A stretch of DNA of 64,000 nt from Actinomycetes bacterium (GTDB lineage: Bacteria; Actinomycetota; Acidimicrobiia; Acidimicrobiales; Palsa-688). The notes beneath the pieces were generated by a model. The model did no database searches. It was given only the letters and a program-made list of their open reading frames with translations, and was not told the origin of the DNA. Both the position numbers and the translations under genes were made by a program. Location: positions 62,001 to 126,000 of the forward strand of contig JAJZMF010000004.1 of assembly GCA_021850325.1 (NCBI GenBank). Reading direction: 5' to 3'. Shown piece by piece: positions 16,968-25,000 of this stretch (the first letter of the stretch is position 1; every line of letters starts with the position of its first letter).

Positions 16968-17402
16968 GTGGCCACCTACCAGATGAGCTTGCTCACCCCC
17001 CAGCCGGCGGCCCAGGTGTTCGACTACCTGGCCCGGTTCTCCAATGCCGTCGAATGGGACCCGGGGGTAGTCTCGGGCCGTGCCATGCAGGACGGTCCCC
17101 TCCGCCTGGGCAGCACGTTCCGCCTGGGCGTGCGCTTTGCCCGCCGGTCGTTGGAGCTCGAGTACGAGGTCATCGACCTGGTGCCCGGGTCGCGCGTGGT
17201 CCTCAGGGCTGAGAACTCGCTCGTCCGGTCGACCGACACCATCACGGTGAGCCCCGTGCCCGACGGTGGGGCGCAGGTCGGGTACCACGCCGTGCTTGAG
17301 CCCACGAAGGCGCGCCTGCTGCTCGGCCCTCTGCTGGCATGGTCCTTCCGGCGCACGGGCGAGCGCGCCCGGGCCGGTCTCGAGGCAAAGCTGGCCGGGT
17401 GA
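16968..17402 (+). CDS. SRPBCC family protein (polyketide cyclase/dehydrase-like)
   Basis: This 144-residue single-domain protein of the START/SRPBCC fold opens with the typical strand and helix ATYQMSLLTPQPAAQVFDYL. A hydrophobic-cavity pattern follows, including EYEVIDLVPGSRVVLRAEN. Such proteins bind lipids or polyketides and have no fixed catalytic motif. GTG start, leaderless, directly after the TAAACT box in the operator. It is first gene of the forward operon with an SDR and a photolyase, and its stop overlaps the SDR start (GTGA). A role in handling a membrane-lipid intermediate is inferred from context. Confidence 0.82.
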   Translation: MATYQMSLLTPQPAAQVFDYLARFSNAVEWDPGVVSGRAMQDGPLRLGSTFRLGVRFARRSLELEYEVIDLVPGSRVVLRAENSLVRSTDTITVSPVPDGGAQVGYHAVLEPTKARLLLGPLLAWSFRRTGERARAGLEAKLAG

Positions 17403-18445
17403 GCAGTGCACCGGGGGCAGGCCGGCCACCATCGGGGCTTGCCGAGCTGGTGGACCGGGCGTTCGAGGTCGCGGTGGTCCCCAGCTTCAGCCGGCTGGGC
17501 CCGGTCGTCCGCTCCAGGTTGGAGCACTGGGGCACGCCTCCCAGGCTCGACGGGGCACTGGCCCTGGTGACCGGGGCGACCTCGGGGATCGGCCTGGCCT
17601 GTGCCACGGAGCTGGCGCGCCTGGGGGCCCGGGTGCACCTGGTGGGCCGGGACGAGCGCAGGGGCGCAGCGGCGCGCCGTTCCGTGCTGGAGGCAGGTGC
17701 CTCCGAGGCGGTCCTGCACCTGGCCGACCTGTCCGAGCCGACGGAGGTTGCCGACCTGGCAGCCGCTCTGGCCGGCCAGGGCAGCTGGACTGCCGTGGTC
17801 CACGCCGCCGGGGCGCTCCTGGCACGCTACGGCTGCAACTCCGCCGGACGGGAGCTGACAGTGGCCACCGGGGTCCTGGCACCCCATGTGCTGATGTGCA
17901 CTCTGGCCCCGAAGCTGGCTCGGGGAGCGAACGTCGTCCTCGTCAGCTCGGGCGGCATGTACACCCAGCCCTTCGACCTCGCAGCGCTCGAGCTCCCCCG
18001 GCCCGCTTACCGGGGGGCGGTCGCTTACGCCCGGGCCAAGCGGGCGCAGGTCCTGCTGGCCCGGGCCTGGGCCCCCCGGCTGGCGCCGCTGGGCGCCGCC
18101 GCCTGGTCCGCCCACCCCGGGTGGGCGGCGACACCCGGGCTCCGCTCGGGTATGCCGGTGTTCTACCGCCTGCTCCAGCCGGTCCTGCGCTCGAGCGAGC
18201 AGGGTGCCGGCACCGTCGTGTGGCTTGCCGCGGGAGGAGCAGCGGGTGCCCCCGCGGGGGCCTTCTACCACGACCGGCGCCCCCGTGGGGAGGCCCGTTG
18301 GCCCGTGAGCCACCCTTACCGCAGCGGCCCGAGCGGTGTGGCCGAGGCGGAGGAGCTCTTCCGATGGTGCGTCGGGGCCACGGCAACTCCATGGCCCCTT
18401 CCCGCAGACGGGGGAGAAGTCGAGCCGGCACGGCGTGAGCCGTGA
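17399..18445 (+). CDS. Short-chain dehydrogenase/reductase
   Basis: This 348-residue protein has a classic SDR core after an N-terminal extension of about 50 residues. TGATSGIG (about 58-65) is the NAD(P) site, SSGG carries the catalytic Ser, and YARAK carries the catalytic Tyr and Lys. The substrate is unknown. SDRs of this type sit beside CFA-type methyltransferases and photolyases in light or singlet-oxygen regulons of proteobacteria. The GTG start overlaps the SRPBCC stop, and the stop overlaps the photolyase GTG (GTGA both times). The N-terminal extension is longer than in classical SDRs of about 250 residues. Confidence 0.88.
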   Translation: MSSAPGAGRPPSGLAELVDRAFEVAVVPSFSRLGPVVRSRLEHWGTPPRLDGALALVTGATSGIGLACATELARLGARVHLVGRDERRGAAARRSVLEAGASEAVLHLADLSEPTEVADLAAALAGQGSWTAVVHAAGALLARYGCNSAGRELTVATGVLAPHVLMCTLAPKLARGANVVLVSSGGMYTQPFDLAALELPRPAYRGAVAYARAKRAQVLLARAWAPRLAPLGAAAWSAHPGWAATPGLRSGMPVFYRLLQPVLRSSEQGAGTVVWLAAGGAAGAPAGAFYHDRRPRGEARWPVSHPYRSGPSGVAEAEELFRWCVGATATPWPLPADGGEVEPARREP

Positions 18446-19884
18446 GACCGGCCATCATGTGGTTCCGTCGCGACCTGCGCCTGGACGACAACCCTGCGCT
18501 GCACGAGGCAGCGCGAGCCGGGTCGGGCAGGGTCGTCCCGCTCTTCGTGCTGGACCCGAAGGTGTACGGGCCCGTGGGACCGAACCGCCGGAGCTTCCTT
18601 GCCGGGACGCTGGCAGCGCTGGACCGGGAACTGGGTGGCACGCTGGTGGTCCGGCGCGGGAGCCCGGCCACCGTCGTCCCTGCCGTCGCCCGCGAGGTGG
18701 GTGCTTCGACCGTGGTGGTCACGAGGGGCTCCGGGCCCTACGGGGCCCGACGGGACACCTGGGTGGGGGAGGCGCTGGCCGGTGACGGCCTGCAGCTGGT
18801 AGTCGCAGGCTCGCCCTACCTGGTCACGCCGGGCACCCTGCGGACCTCGACCGGGGGCGGCTTCGGGGTGTTCAGCGCCTTCCTCCGCGCCCTGGAGCGG
18901 GCCGGGTGGCCGGCACCCCTGCCCGAGCCCGATGCCCGTTACGAGGGTGCCCCGAGTGATGCCCGGGCCGAGGACCTCCTTGCGGGCGTTGCCTCGCCGG
19001 GCAGCGCCGGCCTGCCGGAGTGGTGGCAAGGCCTGCCCCTGGGGCCGGCTGCCCGTCTGCCCGAGCCCGGGCCGCGTGCGGCACGCTCGGCGCTCGAGCG
19101 GTTCGTGCGGGCCGGTCTGGACAGTTATGCCGAACGGCGTGACGACCTCGGTGTGGAGGGCACGTCGCGGCTCTCTGCCTACCTCCACTTCGGCTGCCTG
19201 CACCCGAGGACGGTCTTGGCCCGGGCCGGTACCGGTCGGGGTGCCGACCGGCTCCGCTCCGAGCTGGCCTGGCGTGACTTCTACGCCGACGTGCTCTGGC
19301 ACCGTCCGCAGTCGGCCCGGGAGCCGCTGCAGGCCTTCGGCCGTCACCTGCGCTGGGACGAGGACGGGACGGCGAGGGAGCGCTTCATCGCCTGGGCCAC
19401 GGCCCGGACAGGCTACGACCTGGTGGACGCTGCCATGCGCCAGCTCCTCGAAGAGGGCTGGGCCCACAACCGGGCACGCATGGTGGCCGCCAGCTTCCTG
19501 GTGAAGGACCTCCACATCGATTGGCGGCTGGGCGCACGCTGGTACATGTGGCACCTGGTCGACGGGGACCTGGCGTCGAACCAGCACGGCTGGCAGTGGG
19601 TGGCGGGCACGGGCACCGACGCCGCCCCCTTCCACCGGATCTTCAACCCCGAACTGCAGAGGCAGCGCTTCGACCCGACGGGATCCTATGTCGCGCGCTA
19701 TCTGGGCCCCGAGCGGGAGCACCGGTCGGGCGGCACCGGGGACGCCCAGACCGCACCGCTGCCCGGCCTGGCGGTGGCACAGGCCAGCCCACGGCCACGC
19801 CTGGTCGACCACGCGCACGAACGAGCCGAGGCCCTGGCCCGCTTTGCCGCAGCCCGGGAGCGGGCCCGGCTCTCCGACCGCTGA
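18442..19884 (+). CDS. phr: Deoxyribodipyrimidine photolyase (cryptochrome/photolyase family)
   Basis: This 480-residue flavoprotein uses blue light to split UV-induced pyrimidine dimers. The N-terminal antenna domain opens IMWFRRDLRLDDNPAL. The FAD-binding C-terminal half shows RLSAYLHFG, ELAWRDFYADVLW, NRARMVAASFLVKDL and WRLGARWYMWHLVDGDLASN, typical of class I CPD photolyases. It starts with GTG overlapping the SDR stop, and an ATG at 18457 is an alternative. It is last gene of the operon driven from the shared operator. Induction of a light-driven repair enzyme by a light-sensing regulator is a known arrangement in LitR/CarH regulons. Confidence 0.93.
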   Translation: MRPAIMWFRRDLRLDDNPALHEAARAGSGRVVPLFVLDPKVYGPVGPNRRSFLAGTLAALDRELGGTLVVRRGSPATVVPAVAREVGASTVVVTRGSGPYGARRDTWVGEALAGDGLQLVVAGSPYLVTPGTLRTSTGGGFGVFSAFLRALERAGWPAPLPEPDARYEGAPSDARAEDLLAGVASPGSAGLPEWWQGLPLGPAARLPEPGPRAARSALERFVRAGLDSYAERRDDLGVEGTSRLSAYLHFGCLHPRTVLARAGTGRGADRLRSELAWRDFYADVLWHRPQSAREPLQAFGRHLRWDEDGTARERFIAWATARTGYDLVDAAMRQLLEEGWAHNRARMVAASFLVKDLHIDWRLGARWYMWHLVDGDLASNQHGWQWVAGTGTDAAPFHRIFNPELQRQRFDPTGSYVARYLGPEREHRSGGTGDAQTAPLPGLAVAQASPRPRLVDHAHERAEALARFAAARERARLSDR

Positions 19885-20105
19885 GGTACCGGGCCCCGGA
19901 CGCGGCCGAGGGGCGAGCCTTCCAGCTCGCCCCTCGCACCGCGGCACGCCCCCGCACGGACGGTTTGTTTTGGGACCACTTCGAGACCTTGGTTACAGGT
20001 CAGCGAAAAGGGTTCAAGTGTCTCCAGTTTTTAGCGGGGGTGCCGCCAGACATACCAGGCGCAAACCCGAGGGACTACCGAGCAGAGCCCCCGTCCGGGT
20101 CCTCC

Positions 20106-20140
20106 AAAAGCCCGCCTGGCGCCTCAGCAGCCCGGCGGAC
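20106..20140 (-). terminator. Terminator-like hairpin with U-tract (minus strand)
   Basis: On the minus strand GTCCGCC (20140-20134) pairs over 7 bp with GGCGGGC (20116-20110), with one G-U pair. TTTT follows immediately (20109-20106). The loop is long (17 nt) and contains the stop codon of the short frame 20124-20171, so confidence is moderate. Confidence 0.4.
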
Positions 20141-20171
20141 CGCTCTCTTCGGACGAGCTCGATGTTGCCAT
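20124..20171 (-). CDS. Candidate 15-codon small ORF with strong ribosome site
   Basis: The frame encodes MATSSSSEESGPPGC, with five Ser and a C-terminal Cys. It is preceded by tctccttt (minus: aaaggaga, 20184-20177) spaced 5 nt from the ATG, one of the best ribosome sites in the window. It lies between a TATAAT box and a U-tailed hairpin on the same strand. No gene follows on that strand, so it is not an attenuator for a neighbour. It may be a small peptide, or the translated part of a small RNA, or chance. Confidence 0.35.
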   Translation of the reverse strand: MATSSSSEESGPPGC

Positions 20172-20199
20172 TTTGCTCTCCTTTCGGGACGGTTACCAC

Positions 20200-20220
20200 G
20201 AGCACCTCGCAAGCGTGCTC
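20200..20220 (-). other. 5'-end hairpin of the candidate minus-strand small RNA
   Basis: GAGCAC and GTGCTC form a perfect 6-bp stem with a 9-nt loop. The hairpin begins about 3 nt after the transcription start predicted from the TATAAT box. Confidence 0.4.
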
Positions 20221-20229
20221 TCAACTTCA

Positions 20230-20235
20230 ATTATA
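20230..20235 (-). promoter_or_regulatory. TATAAT -10 box on the minus strand
   Basis: A perfect TATAAT is unusual in DNA this GC-rich. No good -35 is found 17 nt upstream. The predicted transcription start is near 20223, reading towards 20106. Confidence 0.45.
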
Positions 20236-20384
20236 CCCGTGCGCCCGGCGCGCGCCATAGGTGACGGGCGTTTTTCGGTCCGTCTCAGGCTCGTTGGGCG
20301 GTTGCCCGGCTCCCGTTGGGCGCCCTGCCCGGGGAGAGGTGGGCGGTCATGGGTAGGGTCCCTGTTCAGGGGCGGCCACCTTGG

Positions 20385-20390
20385 TACGAT
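20385..20390 (+). promoter_or_regulatory. Candidate -10 (TACGAT) for the ATPase gene
   Basis: TACGAT is preceded at 16 nt by TGTTCA as a weak -35. It would give a leader of about 35 nt carrying gaagggg before the GTG at 20431. Confidence 0.35.
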
Positions 20391-20430
20391 CTGGCCGATA
20401 GGACGCAACACCGAAGGGGTTGGTCGCCGG

Positions 20431-20901
20431 GTGGTGCACACCAAGAGGCGTGGGTTGAGCCCGGCACCCAGCCCGCACGTCTCCGCCCGGAGCGGGCGTG
20501 ACGAAAGGGTGAGGCAGGCCTTTGCACCCGAGGCGAGCCAGGTGTTCGCGGCACGGCACTTCGCAGCCGGCGTGCTCGAGCACTGGGGCCTGGTGTGCGA
20601 GGACCTGCCCCTGCTGGTGAGCGAGCTCGCCACCAACGCCGTACTGCACGCCCGTAGCGACTTCGAGGTCACCGTGGCGCGGGCCGACCACCGCGTGCGG
20701 GTCGAAGTGTTCGATCAGAACACCCGCCTTCCGTCCTTCGCCGTCGTGCCACCCGATGCCTACAGCGGGCGTGGCTTGACCCTGCTGCAAGAGCTCACCT
20801 CGGCTTGGGGGGTGGAGTCGCACTCCGACCTCGGCAAGACCATCTGGTTCGAGCTCGAGCTGCACCCCGATGAGGCCGGCAGCGCCACCGCCGGCGGCTG
20901 A
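20431..20901 (+). CDS. RsbW-like ATP-binding (HATPase_c_2) regulatory protein
   Basis: This protein of about 156 residues has a single GHKL ATPase domain of the anti-sigma-factor kinase type. The N box is LLVSELATNAVLHA, the G1-like strand is VRVEVFDQNTRLPSF (Asn in place of the usual Gly after D-x), and the G2 box is YSGRGLTLLQEL. Such stand-alone proteins in actinobacteria modulate sigma factors or act in partner-switch signalling. No sigma factor or anti-anti-sigma gene is nearby, so the target is unknown. The start is placed at GTG 20431, 11 nt after gaagggg. The frame is open further upstream, but that sequence is not protein-like. Confidence 0.8.
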   Translation: MVHTKRRGLSPAPSPHVSARSGRDERVRQAFAPEASQVFAARHFAAGVLEHWGLVCEDLPLLVSELATNAVLHARSDFEVTVARADHRVRVEVFDQNTRLPSFAVVPPDAYSGRGLTLLQELTSAWGVESHSDLGKTIWFELELHPDEAGSATAGG

Positions 20902-21005
20902 GCCCAGCGTCGGCGGCCCTGGGCGCGCCAAGGTGCGGGCCGCGTCCTCCCAGGTCCGGTCTCGACCTCCGCGGAACAGTGGCCGACCGGTACAAAAACA
21001 TCAGG

Positions 21006-21034
21006 TTGACATGAGAAGATATGTGAAGTAGCCT
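21006..21034 (+). promoter_or_regulatory. Near-consensus housekeeping promoter TTGACA-17-TAGCCT
   Basis: TTGACA (21006-21011) and TAGCCT (21029-21034) are separated by exactly 17 nt in an AT-rich patch. It is the only clear consensus two-box promoter I found in the window. It drives the immunity-like/nuclease-like gene pair. Confidence 0.65.
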
Positions 21035-21078
21035 AAACCCCATCGCGGCTGCCCTCGCGGCGCCTGCCTTTCCACCGA

Positions 21079-21101
21079 TCTCCCGGCAGCTGGCCGGGAG
21101 A
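21079..21101 (+). other. Leader hairpin before the toxin-like pair
   Basis: TCTCCCGGC and GCCGGGAGA form a perfect 9-bp stem with loop AGCTG in the 5' leader. It ends 7 nt before the ggagg ribosome site at 21109-21113. No U-tract follows, so it is not a simple terminator. It could tune translation. Confidence 0.5.
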
Positions 21102-21118
21102 TGGCACCGGAGGCGCCT

Positions 21119-21499
21119 GTGGCCCGCACCGTTGAGCTCTTCCTCGATAGCGACCAACCCCTTGCTCTGGTCGCCCGGGACCTGGCCGGCCTGGTCGGGG
21201 CCCGGTTGTCGCCCCTACCGGGCACCTCCGGCTTCGCGCTCAGTGACGGACCGGTTGACGCCACGGTCCGTGAGCACGCTTTCGTGGACGACGAGGGGCT
21301 CCCCCTGAGCGCGTTCCGCTACGTGATCACGGTGGTCGTAGCCGGCACGTACGAACCGGAGGCCGGCCCGGAGCTGCACTGGTTGAGGGCCTTGCGCCGG
21401 CGCGTGCGCGATGAGCGGCCCTGGGCATGCCTGCTCGTCGTCGACCTGGAGAGGCCCGATGCCGGGGACGCCGAGGGCGCGGGGGAGAGGGGCAGATGA
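21119..21499 (+). CDS. Hypothetical protein, possible immunity partner of the nuclease-like gene
   Basis: This 126-residue, acidic, cytoplasmic-looking protein opens VARTVELFLDSDQPLALVAR, followed by strands such as FRYVITVVV and ACLLVVDLE. I recognise no named family with certainty. The alpha/beta pattern and acidic charge resemble small immunity proteins of polymorphic toxin systems. GTG at 21119 is chosen because ggagg lies 5 nt upstream. An ATG at 21101 lies inside the leader hairpin. The stop overlaps the ATG of the nuclease-like gene (ATGA), so the two proteins are made together, as in immunity-toxin pairs. This role is inferred. Confidence 0.6.
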   Translation: MARTVELFLDSDQPLALVARDLAGLVGARLSPLPGTSGFALSDGPVDATVREHAFVDDEGLPLSAFRYVITVVVAGTYEPEAGPELHWLRALRRRVRDERPWACLLVVDLERPDAGDAEGAGERGR

Positions 21500-22023
21500 G
21501 CAGGTCCGCGTCGCCGGCAGCGCCGGCCTGGGCCTGCCGCCACGGTGGTCGCCCGGGGGGCCTTGACGAGAGCGCACGTCGGCTCAGCCACGAGGAGCTG
21601 GCCGTGGCCCGTGCCCTGGTGGCCGAGGGCCACCAGGTGCGCTCGGTGGCCGAGCAGCGTGCGGCCCGCACAGCGGACCTGCTGGCGTGTGGCACGACGG
21701 TCGAGGTCAAGTCGTTCCTGCCCGGTGGGGGACGTAGGAAGCCGCCGAGCCCGCAGTCGGTGGCCAACAAGTTGCTCGACGCCCGGGGCCAGGGATCCGT
21801 GGCCGTCCTGTGGGCGGTGGGCAGTGGCCTGACCCAGGCCCGGGCGCGCCAGGGCTTCGCCATGTTCGCCGCCCGGGTGGCGGAGGAGGGCGCGGGCCGG
21901 CTCAGGGCGGCCCGGGTTATCGGGGACGGCTTCGACATCCGCCTGCGGCTCGCCCCCGCCGTAGCCGCTCCCCGGCCTGCTCCGGGCAGCCCCAGGGTGA
22001 GGGCTCCCGGGGTCACCCACTGA
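21496..22023 (+). CDS. CdiA-CT tRNase-like / PD-(D/E)XK nuclease-fold protein
   Basis: This 175-residue protein has a region (about 40-140) that reads like the CdiA C-terminal tRNase and related PD-(D/E)XK nucleases. It contains ELAVARALVAEGHQVRSV, then RTADLLACGTTVEVKSF with the D...E-x-K trio, then an alpha-beta segment ending VAVLWAVG. Unlike contact-dependent toxins, there is no large secretion or delivery domain, so this is an orphan, cytoplasmic module, either a degraded toxin or a domesticated nuclease. ATG start overlapping the previous stop. The C-terminal 30 residues are low complexity (APAVAAPRPAPG). Confidence 0.55.
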   Translation: MSRSASPAAPAWACRHGGRPGGLDESARRLSHEELAVARALVAEGHQVRSVAEQRAARTADLLACGTTVEVKSFLPGGGRRKPPSPQSVANKLLDARGQGSVAVLWAVGSGLTQARARQGFAMFAARVAEEGAGRLRAARVIGDGFDIRLRLAPAVAAPRPAPGSPRVRAPGVTH

Positions 22024-22050
22024 GGGGCCGGCCGGGCGCATACTTGGCTA

Positions 22051-25000
22051 ATGCCGCTTCCTGGCGTCGCTTGGTCCAACGCGTTCGCCGCCAGTCTCTC
22101 GGGCCGAGCCGGACCTGCCGAGGCCGGAGCTGCCGAGGCCGGAGCTGCCGAGGTCGGGCCCGTACAGTCGTTCCTGGCTGCCCTGCCCGCCGGGTACGCG
22201 GAGCAGACCTCACCCGAGCAGGCGGCCGCAGACTGGCGCCAGCTCTGGGCGCTCCTGGGCACCGGCGGGGAAGGCGGGCCACCAGCCGGCGCCGAACCCC
22301 CGGCGCAGGCCGTGTTCGCGGTGCCGAACTGGCCTCCGGGCCCGGCTGGCGACCTGCGCCTGCGACGTACGGCCTGGAGCGGGGCTGAGCTGTCGGCCCT
22401 CCTGCCCGTGCTGGAGAGCTTCGGCCTGACCGTCGTGGAGTCCGTGCCCTGGCACCTCGACCTCGTCCTCCCCGGTTGGGGGGCCCGCAGGGCCTTCATC
22501 GACGACATGGGCCTGCGGTTGTCCCCCGCTGGGCCGGGCCCCGAGCCGCCCGGGCCCGGCTCAGCGGGTGGGCCGGCGCGCCTGGTGGAGGCGGTGGGCG
22601 CCGCGCTGGCCGGGGAGGCCGATGTGTCGGTCCTCAACGCCCTGGTCCTCGGTGCCGGGCTCAACTGGCGCGAGGTCGCCCTCCTGTCGGCTTACCAGGC
22701 CTACCGTCGCCTGGTGGGCGGCTCACGGTCGCCCGAGCGGGCGGCAGCGATGGGCCGCGCCCTCGTGGCCTGCCCGGGCCTGGCGACCGCGGCCGTCGCC
22801 GTGGTCCGGGAGCTGGTGGCAGGACGCCCGGCGGCAGCGGAGGACGGACTGGTCGCCCAGCTGGAGCAGGCACCCGACAACGAGGCCTACGAGGCGCTGT
22901 CCGAGCTCGTGGCCCTGGTCCGGGCCACCGTTCGCACCAACTGGGGCGCGAGCCGGCCCACCATCGCCTTGAAGTTCGCCAGCCAGGCGCTGGCCTTCCT
23001 GCCTCTTCCCCGCCCGGCAACGGAGACGTTCGTGTGGGCGCCCTGGGCCGAGGGGCTGCACCTGCGGTTCGGGCTCGTGGCCCGGGGCGGCGTGCGCTGG
23101 AGCGAGCGTCCCGACGACCTGCGCTCCGAGGTGCTGGGCCTAGCTCGGGCGCAGGTCAAGAAGAACTCGTTGATCGTGCCGACGGGTGCCAAGGGCGGGT
23201 TCGTGCTCCGTCCCGGGCGCGACGCCCACCGTGGTGGGCGGGATGCCTACACGGCCTTCGTCTCGGGCCTTCTCGACGTGGTCGACGATGTTGCCCGGGG
23301 GGCGGTGGTCCCCTCGGTCGGGACGGGCCGGGCCGATGGTGACGACGCCTACCTGGTGGTGGCACCCGACAAGGGCACAGCCAGCTTCTCGGACCTGGCC
23401 AACGAGCTCAGCGAGCGACGCGGCTTCTGGTTGGGCGACGCCTTCGCCTCGGGGGGGAGCCACGGCTACGACCACAAGGCTCTGGGCATCACTGCCCGGG
23501 GCGCCTGGCTCGCCGCAAGGCGCCATTTTGCCGCTCTGGGGCTGGATCCCGAGGTGGACCCGGTGCGTGTGGTCGGGGTGGGCGACATGTCGGGGGACGT
23601 GTTCGGCAACGGCCTCTTGCGCAGCAGGACCGTTATGTTGGTGGCTGCCTTCGACCACCGCCATGTGTTCGTCGACCCTGCCCCCCGGCCGGAGGAGGCC
23701 TACCGGGAGCGCCTCCGTCTGTTCGGCCTGCCGGCGTCGTCGTGGCTCGACTTCGACCTGTCTACCGCGTCCCCCGGGGCCTTCGTGGTGCCCCGTCACG
23801 CCCGCCAGGTCGACCTGTCGCCGGAGGCGGCGGCAGCGCTCGGCACCAGGCCCGGTCCGATGTCCCCCGACGAGCTCGTCCGGGCGGTGCTGAGGGCACC
23901 GGTTGACCTGTTGTACTTCGGTGGCATCGGCACGTTCGTCAAGGCCCCCGGCGAGAGCGATGCCGACGTGGACGACCGGGCGAACGACGAGGTGAGGGTC
24001 AGCGCCGACGAGCTGCGGGCCCGGGTAGTGGTCGAGGGGGCCAACCTGGCCATGACCGAGCGGGCGCGCACCCGCTACTCACGGAGGGGTGGCCGGGTCA
24101 ACGCCGACTTCGTGGACAATGCGGCCGGGGTCGCCATGTCCGACCGGGAGGTCAACCTCAAGATCCTCCTCGGACTGGCGTCGGAGCACGGGCGGCTCGA
24201 CCTCCAGGCCCGTGACGCGTTGCTGGCACGCTGCGCCGACGACGCCAGCCGGGCCGTGCTGGCCGATGTGGACGGCGGGCTCGTAGCGCTCGAGCTGGCT
24301 GTCCGGGAGAGCGCCGCGCAGCTCCCCGTCTATATCGCCCTTCAAGAGGACCTGGCTGCCGAAGGCGTGATGTCCCCCGAAGTGGAGGGCCTCCCGGGGG
24401 CCGAGGAGCTCGAGCGCCGTCTCGGTGCCGGCGCCGGCCTGAGCCGCCCCGAGCTCGCGGTGCTCACCGCGTACGCCCGCAGCGAGCTCGCCCGGGCGGT
24501 GCTGACCTCCGACCTCGTCACCTGCCCCGCTCTGGACGACCTGGTGTTGGGCTACTTCCCGTCCGAGGTGCGCCACGAGCTGGGGGACCTGGTCACCGGC
24601 CACCCGCTGCGGGCGCAGCTACTGGCCTCGCAGCTGGCCAACGAGGTGGTGGCCCGTATGGGCCCGGCATGGGCCCATGAGCTGTCGTGCGAGACGGGTC
24701 GTACCCTGGCCCAGGTGGCGCGCTGCTACTGGGCTGCCCGTGAGGTGACCGGCGCGGCCAGGGTGGCGGCGCTCGTAGACGTCGCCGCCCCGATGGAGGT
24801 CGACACAGAGCACGACCTGCGGTCCCGGTGGTCCGCGGCGCTGGGCGCACTGGCGCGCTGGTACCTGGTCGACGGCCCGGGCCAGGCGGTGGCGGACCTG
24901 GTCCGCCTGGACACCGGAGCGGCCCGGGAGCTGGGCACGCAGGCGGCGGAGGCGGTGGACGCGGGCGAGGAGGTACCGGGCGTGCCCGCCAGCGTGGCTG

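Larger units (their letters stand above)
19885..20430. other. 545-bp spacer, locally AT-richer, with structured elements
   Basis: No conventional gene is supported. The stretch from about 19960 to 20240 is visibly richer in A and T than its surroundings and contains U/T runs and small hairpins. One is GACCT-TGGTTAC-AGGTC (19985-20001). Another is GAGCAC/GTGCTC (20200-20220). On the minus strand it contains a self-contained promoter, ribosome site, short frame and terminator-like hairpin, listed separately. On the plus strand a TACGAT box near 20385 may drive the following ATPase gene. No match to a riboswitch family could be made by eye. Confidence 0.5.

Noticed and set aside
20041-20090. Riboswitch-like CGCAAACC element in the spacer (GEMM-like)
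   Set aside because: Only one short piece resembles the c-di-GMP-I core. The second stem and conserved loops are not found.
19885-20430. tRNA-like GGTTCAAG segment near 20010
   Set aside because: A T-loop-like string is present, but no acceptor or anticodon stem can be built around it.
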